A stretch of 64,000 nt of DNA, taken from positions 1 to 64,000 of the forward strand of contig JBDSEV010000059.1 of assembly GCA_039919885.1 (NCBI GenBank). The letters are read 5' to 3'. The DNA comes from JACMLD01 sp039919885 (GTDB taxonomy: Bacteria > Bacteroidota > Bacteroidia > Chitinophagales > Chitinophagaceae). The notes under the pieces were generated by a model. It was not told the origin of the DNA. It ran no database searches and saw nothing but the letters and a program-made list of their open reading frames with translations. The first letter of the stretch is position 1. Each line of letters starts with the position of its first letter. The position numbers and the translations under genes were made by a program. Positions 37,437 to 46,697 of this stretch are shown here, one piece after another.

Positions 37437-38108
37437 TTACTGTATCAAAGGCAACAAATCCATCAGGTCGTGAATAATATAATCTGGCCCGGCGGTTTGC
37501 AGTTGTTCAAAACGATGCGCACCTGTGGTAATACCAACGGTGATGCTGCAACCGGCATTTTTTCCTTCTTCTATATCAATGATGGAATCACCCACTTTCG
37601 CAACTTCAGCAGGGTTACTGATATTGAATTGTTTCATAGCCAGCAGTATCATATCCGGGTGCGGACGATTCTTTTCAACATCCGTTGCCGTTACCAGCGC
37701 ATCGTATTCTTTTCCTTTTGTCCAACCAAGCTTTTTAATCAATGAACCCGCAGTAGCAACATTGTAACCGGTATTTAAGACTACCAGTATATTTCTTTGC
37801 TTCAACGCGTGAAACAAATCGGCCGCATGCAGCTGTGGCATAATCTGGAGGGTAGCATAGGCAGCTTCCAGCAACACAATGAACCGGTTATAAATTTCCC
37901 CTGCAACTGCGTTGTCTGCTGTTCCGGCAAAAACATGTAAAATACTTTTGATAGCCTGTAGCTTTTCTTTGCCCGCGCCTTCCAGCAAAACCTGCTCCAG
38001 CGTAAAATCATAACCATGTTCATTGATTGCTTGCTGAAGTGTTTTATAGACAACATTGTTTTCATTTACGGTGGTGCCCGCCATATCAAAAACAACCATT
38101 TTTATCAT
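37437..38108 (-). CDS. Phosphonatase-like HAD hydrolase
   Basis: 223 residues from the ATG at 38108 (MIKMVVFDMAGTTV). The HAD motif I is D8-M-A10-G-T-T, with Ala in place of the usual second Asp as in phosphonoacetaldehyde hydrolase. Motif II is VLNTGY, and motif III-IV is KVGDSIIDIEEGKNAGC. The helical cap follows motif I (about 15-85). In this position it could act on phosphoglycolate or phosphonoacetaldehyde; the family is usually annotated phosphonatase-like. It is the last gene of the hydroxyacid cluster, 86 bp after glycerate kinase. Confidence 0.85.
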   Translation of the reverse strand: MIKMVVFDMAGTTVNENNVVYKTLQQAINEHGYDFTLEQVLLEGAGKEKLQAIKSILHVFAGTADNAVAGEIYNRFIVLLEAAYATLQIMPQLHAADLFHALKQRNILVVLNTGYNVATAGSLIKKLGWTKGKEYDALVTATDVEKNRPHPDMILLAMKQFNISNPAEVAKVGDSIIDIEEGKNAGCSITVGITTGAHRFEQLQTAGPDYIIHDLMDLLPLIQ

Positions 38109-38194
38109 TGCGCTATGTTTATTGTTTAATAAATAATTTCCATTTGCCTTTATCAAAAATCGCGCTGGCATGCCCGCTATGGATAGTGGAAAGA

Positions 38195-39328
38195 TCATAC
38201 ATACAACGCGAGCGTATTGCCCAATGCCGCTGCCGTTCTCACAAGGTTTTGTTCTGTTTCCGCAAGTGCCGCCTCCAGATTGGATGGTTGATGCCCGATT
38301 GCCAGCAGAACGTCGAAATATTGTTGTAAGGCCTCACTTTTTTCCAGGGGAATTTTTCCGGCCAACCCTATTACCGGCAGATTTTTCAATTTTGCCCGGT
38401 ACGCTACGCCAAACGGACCCTTGCCCTGTAGGGTTTGATCGTCAATACTTCCTTCTCCGGTTATTACAAGGTTTGCTTTTTGTAACGCTGCATCAAAGCC
38501 AGTGAGCGTTAGAAAATGAGTGATGCCGTTTACGAGCGCAGCGTTAAGAAAAGCAAAAAGGCCTGCCGATGCACCACCTGCGGTACCGCCGTATTTTATG
38601 GCTGCCATGTCTTTTCCTGTTTGCTGCAATGTTACGGCAGCAAATCTTGCCAGCGCTGCATCCAATTGAACAACCGCTTCGCCATCGGCACCTTTCTGCG
38701 GCCCAAACATGGCGGCGGCGCCATTTTCGCCCAGCAAAAGATTATCTACATCACATAACACAATCACCACTGCCTGTAGAATTCGTTTGTCCAGCCCCGT
38801 TAGGTCAATAGACGACAAGTTAATTAAATTACGCGGCAGACCAGCAAGATCCTTACCAGATACATCCAGAAAACGAATGCCGAGCGCCTGCAGGATTCCA
38901 CATCCGCCGTCTACTGTGGCAGAACCACCCATGCATATGATTATTTTATTTGCTCCCTGGTCAAGCGCAATTTTAATTTCTTGTCCTGTACCAAAAGAAG
39001 TTGCGCCCAGCGGATTCAGTTCTTGCTGCTGCAGCAAGCGAAGGCCGGATGCATTCGCCATTTCAATGACGGCCGTTTTACCGTTGTCTATTAAGCCAAA
39101 AGATGAATCAATGTTTTTTCCTAGCGGATCATGCACCGAGGTCTTGATAAACTTGCCAGCGCATTTTTGTATTATTAGTGCTGCCGTACCATCGCCCCCG
39201 TCACCAATGGGAAAACATTCACAATCGCAATCAAGCCGGCTTTGTACAAAGCCTGTTTTGATTGCCTGTGCAGCTGCTTCCGCCGAAAGGCTGTTTTTAA
39301 AAGCATTGGGCGCGATAAGAATGTACAT
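38195..39328 (-). CDS. Glycerate kinase (GlxK/GarK family)
   Basis: 377 residues from the ATG at 39328 (MYILIAPNAFKNSLSAEAAA). Phosphorylates D-glycerate, giving 2- or 3-phosphoglycerate. The type I glycerate kinase pattern is present: APNAFKNSLSA, GDGGDGT, IGGSATVDGGCG-like IICMGGSATVDGG, LCDVDNLLLG and the ATP-site segment VITGEGSIDDQTLQGKGP. It follows the tartronate-semialdehyde-type reductase by 19 bp. Confidence 0.93.
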   Translation of the reverse strand: MYILIAPNAFKNSLSAEAAAQAIKTGFVQSRLDCDCECFPIGDGGDGTAALIIQKCAGKFIKTSVHDPLGKNIDSSFGLIDNGKTAVIEMANASGLRLLQQQELNPLGATSFGTGQEIKIALDQGANKIIICMGGSATVDGGCGILQALGIRFLDVSGKDLAGLPRNLINLSSIDLTGLDKRILQAVVIVLCDVDNLLLGENGAAAMFGPQKGADGEAVVQLDAALARFAAVTLQQTGKDMAAIKYGGTAGGASAGLFAFLNAALVNGITHFLTLTGFDAALQKANLVITGEGSIDDQTLQGKGPFGVAYRAKLKNLPVIGLAGKIPLEKSEALQQYFDVLLAIGHQPSNLEAALAETEQNLVRTAAALGNTLALYV

Positions 39329-39347
39329 GATGACTACCCTGATTAAT

Positions 39348-40241
39348 TTATTTGACGGCATCCATATTGGCCAGTTTCTCCAGCGCAAGATACAATGCCT
39401 GGTTGCCATAAGATCCTTTACCCATTGCCTGTATACTGAGGTACAATTGTTTTACGAGTGCGAGGCCCGGCAAAGACAAGCGCATGGTTTCTGCTTCTTC
39501 CAACGCAATGGTAAGATCTTTTACAAAATTATCTATTGAGAACCCTGGTGAGAAATCGCCTTTCACAATTTTTGGTGCCAGTACGTCCAGGCTCCAGCAA
39601 CCCGCAGCCCCCTTTGTGATCGACTGCAGCAGGGTCGTCAAATCCAGTCCGGCTTTCACCCCATAAATAAGGCCCTCGCAAACACCGATCATTGTGCCGG
39701 CAATAGTAATTTGGTTACACATTTTTGCATGCTGACCAGCACCTGCTTTGCCCTGGTGCACCATGCTCTTTCCAAATGTTTCAAAAATGGGCAGCATAGC
39801 AGCTATCACGTCTTTTTCTCCACCCATCATTATCGACAGATTTCCATTGATAGCCCCCAGCTGGCCGCCGGAAACAGGCGCATCAACAAACGACGCATTA
39901 ACAGTTGCTGCACGCGCTGCAATTGCTATGGCAAGGCTGGGTTTGGTGGTAGTCATATCAACTACAATTGTTCCGGGCCGTAGTGTTGTAAATATTCCAG
40001 CTTCTCCAAAATAACAGGCTTCCACGTCCTTCGGAAAACCGATGATGGTAATGACCACATCGGCGTTGGCAGCAAGCGCCGCAGGGGTATCGTACCATGT
40101 ACAGCCCATCTCCATTAAGTCAACTGCTTTTTCTTTGGTACGGTTGTGCACGCCTACCGTAAAACCTGCTTTCACTAAATGCTTTACCATCGGGTTGCCC
40201 ATCAGGCCCGTGCCAATCCATCCAATTTTTTTTTGTTTCAT
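39348..40241 (-). CDS. Beta-hydroxyacid dehydrogenase, tartronate-semialdehyde-reductase type
   Basis: 297 residues. The Rossmann start KKIGWIGTGLMGNPMVKHLV (GxGxxG) is followed by the substrate-binding DAPVSGGQLGA and the catalytic Lys in GAGQHAKMCNQ. The best role is reduction of tartronate semialdehyde to D-glycerate (GarR/GlxR). It might also be 3-hydroxyisobutyrate or another beta-hydroxyacid dehydrogenase; the adjacent glycerate kinase favours the first. Confidence 0.88.
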   Translation of the reverse strand: MKQKKIGWIGTGLMGNPMVKHLVKAGFTVGVHNRTKEKAVDLMEMGCTWYDTPAALAANADVVITIIGFPKDVEACYFGEAGIFTTLRPGTIVVDMTTTKPSLAIAIAARAATVNASFVDAPVSGGQLGAINGNLSIMMGGEKDVIAAMLPIFETFGKSMVHQGKAGAGQHAKMCNQITIAGTMIGVCEGLIYGVKAGLDLTTLLQSITKGAAGCWSLDVLAPKIVKGDFSPGFSIDNFVKDLTIALEEAETMRLSLPGLALVKQLYLSIQAMGKGSYGNQALYLALEKLANMDAVK

Positions 40242-40385
40242 TGTATTAATTTTTCAAGTCCGCACAATTCTAATAATTTGTGCCGCCAGCTACCGGCCAA
40301 ATTACCCTGCAAAACATTAATAAATATACAAGGGTATTTCAAAACCACTGTTTGCAGCGTCCGTTTATTTAGCTGTCCACTATTT

Positions 40386-41345
40386 TTATTTATTAACCAC
40401 ATTAACCGGACGGCCGTTTAAAAAAGCCTGCAGGTTACTGACGGTTGTTTCCATTAACCTTGCCCGCGCTTCTTTTGTTGCCCAGGCAATATGCGGTGTG
40501 ATGATACAATTCTTTGCTGAAAACAGCGGATTGCCTGCAGGGGGAGGTTCAACCGATAACACATCTATACCCGCGCCTGCAATGATGCCTGCATTCAGCG
40601 CTGCTGCCAGGTCGTTATCTACTACAATCGGACCTCTCGATGTATTCAAAAGAAAGGCTGTTTGCCGCATCAACTGCAGGTTTTGCATATTGATAAGGCC
40701 TTTTGTTTCCGGAAACAGCGGACAATGAATGCTTACCACATCTGATTGCTGCAGCAATTCAGGTAAGGTGCCCCATTTAAAATTTTCCCGGTTTTTCTGA
40801 TCAGTCCTGGTACGGCTATTGCCGATAATCTTCATTCCAAAAGCACTGGCCACATTGCCTACCTGCTGGCCGATATGTCCAAAACCAATAATGCCAATTG
40901 TTTTACCGGCAAGCTCTGTCAATGGGTAGTCCCAAAAACAAAAATCTGCAGACCGCGACCATTTACCTTCCATCACTGCATCGCTGTGACGCTGCACATG
41001 ATGGCAAAGTTCCAGCAACAACGCAAATGTTAGCTGCACAACTGAGGCGGTTCCATAACCAGGCACATTGGCCACAACGATATTTTTTGCTTTGGCGGCA
41101 TCCGTATCAACGATGTTATACCCTGTTGCCAGTACACCGATGAATTGAAGATCGGTAAGCAGGTTGATGGTTGCTGCGGTTATAGGTGTTTTATTTGTAA
41201 AAAGTATGGAGGCACCTGCAGCTCTTTCCGCTACCTGGTCGGCTGGGGTGCGTTCATATACCACTACCTCTCCCAGTTTCTCCAAATCATTCCAGTGAAG
41301 GTCACCGGGGTTTAGTGTATACCCGTCTAGTACTACAATCTTCAT
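40386..41345 (-). CDS. D-2-hydroxyacid dehydrogenase (probable hydroxypyruvate/glyoxylate reductase)
   Basis: 319 residues. NAD-binding IIGFGHIGQQVG, the Arg in LLNTSRGPIVVD, the Glu region GIDVLSVEPPP, and the catalytic His in IITPHIAWATKEAR are visible. The family includes hydroxypyruvate, glyoxylate and D-lactate dehydrogenases. Next to glycerate kinase and the reductase, hydroxypyruvate reductase (giving D-glycerate) fits best. A perfect -7 box lies about 130 bp upstream. Confidence 0.88.
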   Translation of the reverse strand: MKIVVLDGYTLNPGDLHWNDLEKLGEVVVYERTPADQVAERAAGASILFTNKTPITAATINLLTDLQFIGVLATGYNIVDTDAAKAKNIVVANVPGYGTASVVQLTFALLLELCHHVQRHSDAVMEGKWSRSADFCFWDYPLTELAGKTIGIIGFGHIGQQVGNVASAFGMKIIGNSRTRTDQKNRENFKWGTLPELLQQSDVVSIHCPLFPETKGLINMQNLQLMRQTAFLLNTSRGPIVVDNDLAAALNAGIIAGAGIDVLSVEPPPAGNPLFSAKNCIITPHIAWATKEARARLMETTVSNLQAFLNGRPVNVVNK

Positions 41346-41472
41346 AGTGATGCTGTTTTTTTATAATTCCGCAACCCGCCCTGGCTATTTGTCCAGGCTT
41401 CACGTAAAGCATGTTCAGGGTGGGCGATAAAAATATTCGGATTCTCATCGGCAGAAAATTTATTTCGAAATG

Positions 41473-41500
41473 CAAAACTATTGATTAGCACTTACCCAAA
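41473..41500 (-). promoter_or_regulatory. Candidate promoter of the hydroxyacid dehydrogenase operon
   Basis: On the minus strand TTTG (41500-41497) is followed after 16 bp by TAGTTTTG (41480-41473), an exact TAnnTTTG. The spacer is slightly short compared with the usual 17-23. Transcription would start near 41466, leaving a leader of about 120 nt. This would separate the dehydrogenase and downstream genes from the permease. Confidence 0.45.
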
Positions 41501-41623
41501 ATCAGAGCACGACTATTTCCCGATTAGGCAGTTCGCGCTGCATCGTGACGGGAAACCCGGTAAAATTTCCACATCAAATTTATATACTGCTTCAGTGTTT
41601 CGTTCAAATGATTGCATTTTTCA

Positions 41624-43393
41624 TTAATCTATGAGGTGATTATTTCGCTTCCGCTTCCTGTTCATTATAAAAATTATAGCCGCAAACAAGATCACTATCA
41701 GCAACAATCCCAACAAGTATTTGCATCCTTTTGAAAAATCAATTGTAGCACTGCTGGTATTGGTGGCAAGCATTTGATACTTTGGCACTATCCAGTTAAA
41801 CAGGTAGGCTTGTGCCAGCACAATGAAACAGATAAACATAAGCATGATGAAACTGTGCTTCACGGTAAACCTGAAGAGCTCGGACTCCCTGCCTACCAAT
41901 TGACCCGCAGCTGCTGCTACGGCTATTGATTGCGGTGAGATCATTTTACCGACTACCCCGCCAGACACATTGGCGCCGACCGTTATTACCGGGTCTATCC
42001 CAATGGAAGTAGCCGTAGATGCCTGCAATTTACCGAACAAGGCGTTGGCAGAAGTATCTGACCCGGTTATAAAAACGCCTAACCAGCCAAGTACAGGTGC
42101 AAAGAACGGGAACAACACGCCTGTACTGGCCAGCGCCGCTGCCATGGTGATGGTAATACCGGAATCATTTACGATGTAGGCAAAAGCAAGTACCGAACAA
42201 ATAGTAATAATCGGAAAGCTGAGTTGTTTTAATGTTTGCAGAAATATTTTACCTGCATCTCCATACTTTAGCCCTATTAATGGTACAGACAGCAGGCCGG
42301 CAAACAATATTGCTGTACCTGCCGCAGACAAATAATTAAATTTAAAAATATGCGGTAGCAGCTTACCGTTTCTATCTGCGATTACATTGTGCAACTCCGG
42401 AAATGCGAATTGCTTTTGCCCTACCGCAGTTAAAACATCTTTAATTGGTTGAAGCCCCCATGCAATAATAATAACGGTCAATAGAATAAACGGAGACCAG
42501 GCGCGGATGATCGCGCCGTTTGTATAGGTAACAGTGCTATCAAAAGCAGGCACGGGTTCATTTGGAAAACGCCACACATTTTTCACTTTCCAGCATTTCA
42601 AAAAAACAACCAGGCAGGTGATGGAGCCGATGCCCGCAATTACATCTGGTAGTGCAGGACCCAGGTAATTGGAAGTCAGCCATTGAAGGAACGCGAAGGA
42701 GATGCCAGACACCAGTATGGCTGGCATTACTTCTCTTGCTTTTTTAAATCCTGCAATCAGGACAACCAGGTAAAAGGGAATAAAGACGGATAGCAGGGGC
42801 AATGTTCTTCCAACCATTTGAGAAATTGCCAGTTCAGGAATACCAGTAACCTGGGAAGCTACGGTGATGGGTATGCCGATAGAACCAAATGCCACCGGGG
42901 CCGTATTCGCAATTAAACAAATACCTGCGGCATACAACGGGTTAAAGCCCAGTGCTACCAGCATTGCCGCAGTAATAGCAACGGGTGCGCCAAAGCCAGC
43001 AGTGCCTTCGAGAAAAGACCCAAATGAAAATGCAATCAGTAGAGCCTGCAGTCGTCTGTCTGATGTAATAGCCGCCATAAAATGTTTGATAATTTCAAAC
43101 TGACCGCTCCTGATTGTCAGGTTAAATAAAAATACAGCCGAAATAACAATCCAGCAGATAGGAAAGAAACCATACAATACACCATTGGCAGTTGAAAGCA
43201 GCGCAAGTTTAATGGGCATGCCGTACACTAAAGTAGCGATGAGTATGGCAAGACCCACGGCAATTATACTCGCCTGGTAGCCCTTCATTTTTTTTATGAT
43301 AAGCGCCCAAAATATAAAAAGAATGGGCAATACCGCCACCAGTGCGGATAAACCAATATTCTTAAAAGGATCAATAACCTGTGTCCACTTCAT
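41624..43393 (-). CDS. L-lactate permease family transporter (LctP; lactate/glycolate uptake)
   Basis: 589 residues with about 13-14 hydrophobic helices, spanning the whole protein. LctP family motifs include FLEGTAGFGAPVAITAAML and GNAVSGG-like GANVSGGVVGKMISPQSIAVA. Known members, LldP and GlcA, import lactate and glycolate with protons. It precedes a D-2-hydroxyacid dehydrogenase, so it may feed that pathway. A 278-bp gap and a candidate promoter lie in between, so cotranscription is uncertain. Confidence 0.9.
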   Translation of the reverse strand: MKWTQVIDPFKNIGLSALVAVLPILFIFWALIIKKMKGYQASIIAVGLAILIATLVYGMPIKLALLSTANGVLYGFFPICWIVISAVFLFNLTIRSGQFEIIKHFMAAITSDRRLQALLIAFSFGSFLEGTAGFGAPVAITAAMLVALGFNPLYAAGICLIANTAPVAFGSIGIPITVASQVTGIPELAISQMVGRTLPLLSVFIPFYLVVLIAGFKKAREVMPAILVSGISFAFLQWLTSNYLGPALPDVIAGIGSITCLVVFLKCWKVKNVWRFPNEPVPAFDSTVTYTNGAIIRAWSPFILLTVIIIAWGLQPIKDVLTAVGQKQFAFPELHNVIADRNGKLLPHIFKFNYLSAAGTAILFAGLLSVPLIGLKYGDAGKIFLQTLKQLSFPIITICSVLAFAYIVNDSGITITMAAALASTGVLFPFFAPVLGWLGVFITGSDTSANALFGKLQASTATSIGIDPVITVGANVSGGVVGKMISPQSIAVAAAAGQLVGRESELFRFTVKHSFIMLMFICFIVLAQAYLFNWIVPKYQMLATNTSSATIDFSKGCKYLLGLLLIVILFAAIIFIMNRKRKRNNHLID

Positions 43394-43793
43394 TACTTAT
43401 TCATTCGTTTACATACCAGCGAAAAAACCGGTTCCCTACCACTCGGGTGATGCTAAATCTAAATTAATTATTTCATGATCCGCCACGCCCGCCATGATTA
43501 CATTATGGATTGCTAATTTATCCCAACGCGGGGCCCTACCCCTAAAAAACGCGATTTTTCCCCGGAGAAAAAAATTGTTAAACTGCCAAAAAGAATTTGG
43601 TTTTCGCTCAACAAAACTACCGCAGGCCGATCAGCACCTCCATTTGCTACGGCATGGCCATTAATTAACTTTTTATTTGCGGATACTGGTCTGTATAGAC
43701 AACTTGAATGCGTAGGAAAATGGTACCTTCACAAACTGTCGCCTGCGTTTTGCGGACGCAATTCCTAAGCAACAGACTAAAAAAAACAGCAAT
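43394..43793. other. 400-bp intergenic region, divergent
   Basis: Between divergent lctP-type and PPIase genes. It should contain both promoters. A promoter-like TTG-N17-TACCTTCA (43704-43731) lies 60 bp before the PPIase gene. There is no long hairpin and no recognised RNA. Confidence 0.45.
43704..43731 (+). promoter_or_regulatory. Weak candidate promoter for the PPIase gene
   Basis: TTG at 43704-43706 and TACCTTCA at 43724-43731, spaced 17 bp. The -7 box differs from TAnnTTTG at two positions, so the call is tentative. Confidence 0.28.
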
Positions 43794-44405
43794 ATGACAA
43801 AAAGCATTTTGGGTCTTTTCCTTCTTTTCTCGGCGCCCATTTTTGCGCAGTTAACAGTGACTGAAAAATTTCAAAAAATCAACACTGTACAGGAAGCCCA
43901 GCAATACATTGATGCCAATAAAGAACTGAAACCAGCATTGTTACGATTGTCGTATGGCAAAGACACTGCGCTTATTGAAAAAAGGTTATTAAGACAGAAA
44001 AAAGGCGATGTTTTTTCTGTTGGTTATGTTACCTATAAAGTAATTGAATCAACAGACACGGTTGCCTATCGCGCCAGCTATGTGTTCCTGGATGAGTCTT
44101 CACTCACGCTGCCACAAATAGACAGCCTGAGACAACTGATCGTGAAAAAAGCGTCTGCGGGCACTGCTTTTGAAAAGCTTGCTGACGAATACACGATGGA
44201 TGGCAACAATACCCACGGCGATACCGGCTGGTTTTTTGGAGAAGCGATGGTTCCAAAAGAATTCCAGGATGCTGTAAAAAATCATAAACTGGGCGAGATA
44301 TTCGCCGTCGATGTACCGGATAAGCAGTGGCACTACATTGTGAAAAAAACTTATGACGACCAGGTAAAAAAAGACATTACTGTTTTACGTTCCAATGGCC
44401 GCTAA
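43794..44405 (+). CDS. Parvulin-type peptidyl-prolyl isomerase, secreted
   Basis: 203 residues with a signal peptide (MTKSILGLFLLFSAPIFAQ). The C-terminal half (about 95-200) matches the PpiC rotamase domain: ASYVFLDE, AGTAFEKLADEYTMDGNNTHGDTGWFFGEAMVPKEF and GEIFAVDVPDKQWHYIVKKT. It probably helps fold periplasmic or outer-membrane proteins. The N-terminal part is short compared with SurA. A strong terminator follows. Confidence 0.87.
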   Translation: MTKSILGLFLLFSAPIFAQLTVTEKFQKINTVQEAQQYIDANKELKPALLRLSYGKDTALIEKRLLRQKKGDVFSVGYVTYKVIESTDTVAYRASYVFLDESSLTLPQIDSLRQLIVKKASAGTAFEKLADEYTMDGNNTHGDTGWFFGEAMVPKEFQDAVKNHKLGEIFAVDVPDKQWHYIVKKTYDDQVKKDITVLRSNGR

Positions 44406-44435
44406 GACGGCCTCACATTATATAAAATTATCCGC

Positions 44436-44462
44436 AACCCACCAGCTTTGGTGGGTTTTTTA
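44436..44462 (+). terminator. Rho-independent terminator of the PPIase gene
   Basis: Perfect 9-bp stem AACCCACCA/TGGTGGGTT around a GCTT loop, followed by a T run. It lies 31 bp past the stop codon. Confidence 0.92.
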
Positions 44463-44669
44463 ATTTAATACACCGTACGTTTTATAAAACAACCGGGCAG
44501 CAGACAGGCTGGAGCACTGGCATACGATTGTCCAAAACGGTCCAACATTTCTTTACCAGGGAGCGGAAAAAAAATGCTGCTTATATTGTCACCCGAATTG
44601 CGCGTTGACAGCAATAGCTACAGCCAGTTGTTTATTTTGAGGAATGCTGACTACCGGATAGCCATTATT

Positions 44670-45626
44670 TTACAGGCTCTTTTTTGCAAAGTCGTTGTCC
44701 GTACGCCAGAAACAATGAATGTGGTTGTCGTAATTTTCATATTCAATCATCTGCGCACCATTTTCGAACCGGTAATAGTGCGGCTTTCCTTTTTCCATAC
44801 TTTCCACGTAAAAAAAACGTAGTTGGCTGTTCCAAAAGGAATCAAGCGTGGGAATTTCACCTGCGTTAAAATTGTTAAAGTATTCAGCTACCAAAGCTTT
44901 TGCCATGGCTTGCTGCCCCTTGTTCAAATTTTTATAAAAAATTCCCTCATCGGGCACCTGGATCTTTTCTTTATTTTGTTCACTATAAACGATAGCTGTT
45001 TTTTTTCTGCTGCTATACCCCTGCAGTAACTGGGTCTTGTTGAGTGAAAGCACCAGCTGTCGGCCCATCTCCTCTTCCTTATACAATATAATCAGCCCTG
45101 CACGCACCGAGTCGGTAATAGAATTGGCAGGATTAGTCGACATCAAAAATGGACTATTCGACAATAGCTTATTGCCCCTGAAAGTAAAATTTAAGGAAAG
45201 GTGATGCCCCTCGAGTTTCCAGCTCCATAAATTATTAGCCGCCGGACGCCCAAATACCTCTACCCAGTATTCGTTTCTGCCGATCGCGGGTTCAAATTTC
45301 TGCTGGATATCTTCATTGAACATGACTGCGGTAACGGTTAGGTAACCCTGTGTGCTTAGGCAGGCGCGCAGTAACTCATGGAAAGCGATCTTCTGCTGTT
45401 CTGTAAAATGCGCGAGTTTAAAGCCCATACGCTGACCCGGCAAGCGCTCCCATTTCATGCGCATGCTATCTGTAAAAGGAAACTGCAATGCGCCCATAGA
45501 ATCGTTTGAAATGGTTGCTAATAATTTTTCTGCTTTGCTGATATATGCTGGTGCATAAGCGGGTTGCGCGATGACCGCAAAAAAGGCAAGTAAAAACAAT
45601 ACGAACAAAAAAAGCTGCTTCTTCAT
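44670..45626 (-). CDS. DUF3500 family secreted protein
   Basis: 318 residues from the ATG at 45626 with a signal peptide (MKKQLFLFVLFLLAFFAVIAQ). The DUF3500 patterns WSWKLEGHHLSLNFTF and the C-terminal MIEYENYDNHIHCFWR are present, with a His and acidic residues grouped in both. The family has no known activity. It is monocistronic by appearance. Confidence 0.85.
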   Translation of the reverse strand: MKKQLFLFVLFLLAFFAVIAQPAYAPAYISKAEKLLATISNDSMGALQFPFTDSMRMKWERLPGQRMGFKLAHFTEQQKIAFHELLRACLSTQGYLTVTAVMFNEDIQQKFEPAIGRNEYWVEVFGRPAANNLWSWKLEGHHLSLNFTFRGNKLLSNSPFLMSTNPANSITDSVRAGLIILYKEEEMGRQLVLSLNKTQLLQGYSSRKKTAIVYSEQNKEKIQVPDEGIFYKNLNKGQQAMAKALVAEYFNNFNAGEIPTLDSFWNSQLRFFYVESMEKGKPHYYRFENGAQMIEYENYDNHIHCFWRTDNDFAKKSL

Positions 45627-45767
45627 GATAGGCAATCGTTTTATTGGTTTGGCATTAAAGATATTATTTCTGGTGACAACCAAACCAAAACATCTAACAA
45701 TGCCAACTTAATAAAAGCGTGGTCACGTTCATAAGGTTTAGTAATCACCCCAACTGTAGCTGCCTAT

Positions 45768-46688
45768 TTACAATAAAAAAGAGACATGCACCATTGCCCT
45801 GTTGTTAGCTTTGATAATACCATTAGCAAGATTTTGTGAAACCGGCACCTGGAAATTGCCGCCGACCGATATTTTTTTAAATGCTATTTCCATCCCGGCG
45901 GTGGTCATTGTTAGGTTGCCGCCCGATATGTCTACGGCAAACATATGGTCTATATCCTTCTGCCCTTTTTCAAACATAACACCGGCGTTAGGCGCAACGG
46001 TGAATTTATTTTTTACCCGGAATTTATAATAGGCCTGGGCATTCAAACTCAATTTATTGCCGTACCTATAACTGTATTTATTGGCGGTGTTCATTTTATA
46101 AGTGGCCGAAGCATTAACGCCCGCATCCTGCAAACGTATATCGTACATGGCATTCAGCGTAAAATCAGTACTGCCTGTTCCCAGCTGAAAAAGGTTTGCA
46201 CTTTCTGTGGTATTTAATTTATCGACCGGGTTATATTTTCCGGTGGGAGCCTTTATTCCACCGCCAATCCAAAGGGTTTGTATCAGTAATCTTCCGCCAA
46301 CTGTCTGTTTGCCATTTACCAATTGATAAAATCCGGCAACAAAAATATCGCCGGGGCCGCTTTTTGTTTTCGTTGTGCCCTCGTTAGTGCGTTCGTCAAA
46401 ACTATACGGCACTGACGCCATCACCCGGAATCGTTGGCCAATATTCCAACCGCCCCAAAACTCGATCGTCTTGTATTGCTCTTTGCTGGTAAGATAACTG
46501 CTCGCGCCGCCTACGCCTACATGACTAAACAAGGAATTGTAACGAAAACGAAAACCAAAAATATGCTTGTTAAAATCCGGCAAAATTCCTACATAGCTGT
46601 TGCCAACTCCACAACCGCATATATCGCAGGCACGTAGCTGCGTAAAAGTAAATGAAGCCAACATCACCAATATTAATATCTTTTTCAT
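45768..46688 (-). CDS. Outer-membrane protein of a copper-type locus, CDICGCG motif
   Basis: 306 residues with a signal peptide followed by CDICGCGVGNSYVG at the mature N-terminus. The rest alternates in short amphipathic strands typical of a barrel. The double Cys motif CDICGC suggests metal binding or lipidation. It is 9 bp after the di-haem lipoprotein gene. In Bacteroidota such proteins often accompany MbnP/MbnH-like genes; I infer a role in copper handling. Confidence 0.78.
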   Translation of the reverse strand: MKKILILVMLASFTFTQLRACDICGCGVGNSYVGILPDFNKHIFGFRFRYNSLFSHVGVGGASSYLTSKEQYKTIEFWGGWNIGQRFRVMASVPYSFDERTNEGTTKTKSGPGDIFVAGFYQLVNGKQTVGGRLLIQTLWIGGGIKAPTGKYNPVDKLNTTESANLFQLGTGSTDFTLNAMYDIRLQDAGVNASATYKMNTANKYSYRYGNKLSLNAQAYYKFRVKNKFTVAPNAGVMFEKGQKDIDHMFAVDISGGNLTMTTAGMEIAFKKISVGGNFQVPVSQNLANGIIKANNRAMVHVSFLL

Positions 46689-46697
46689 AACCTATTA

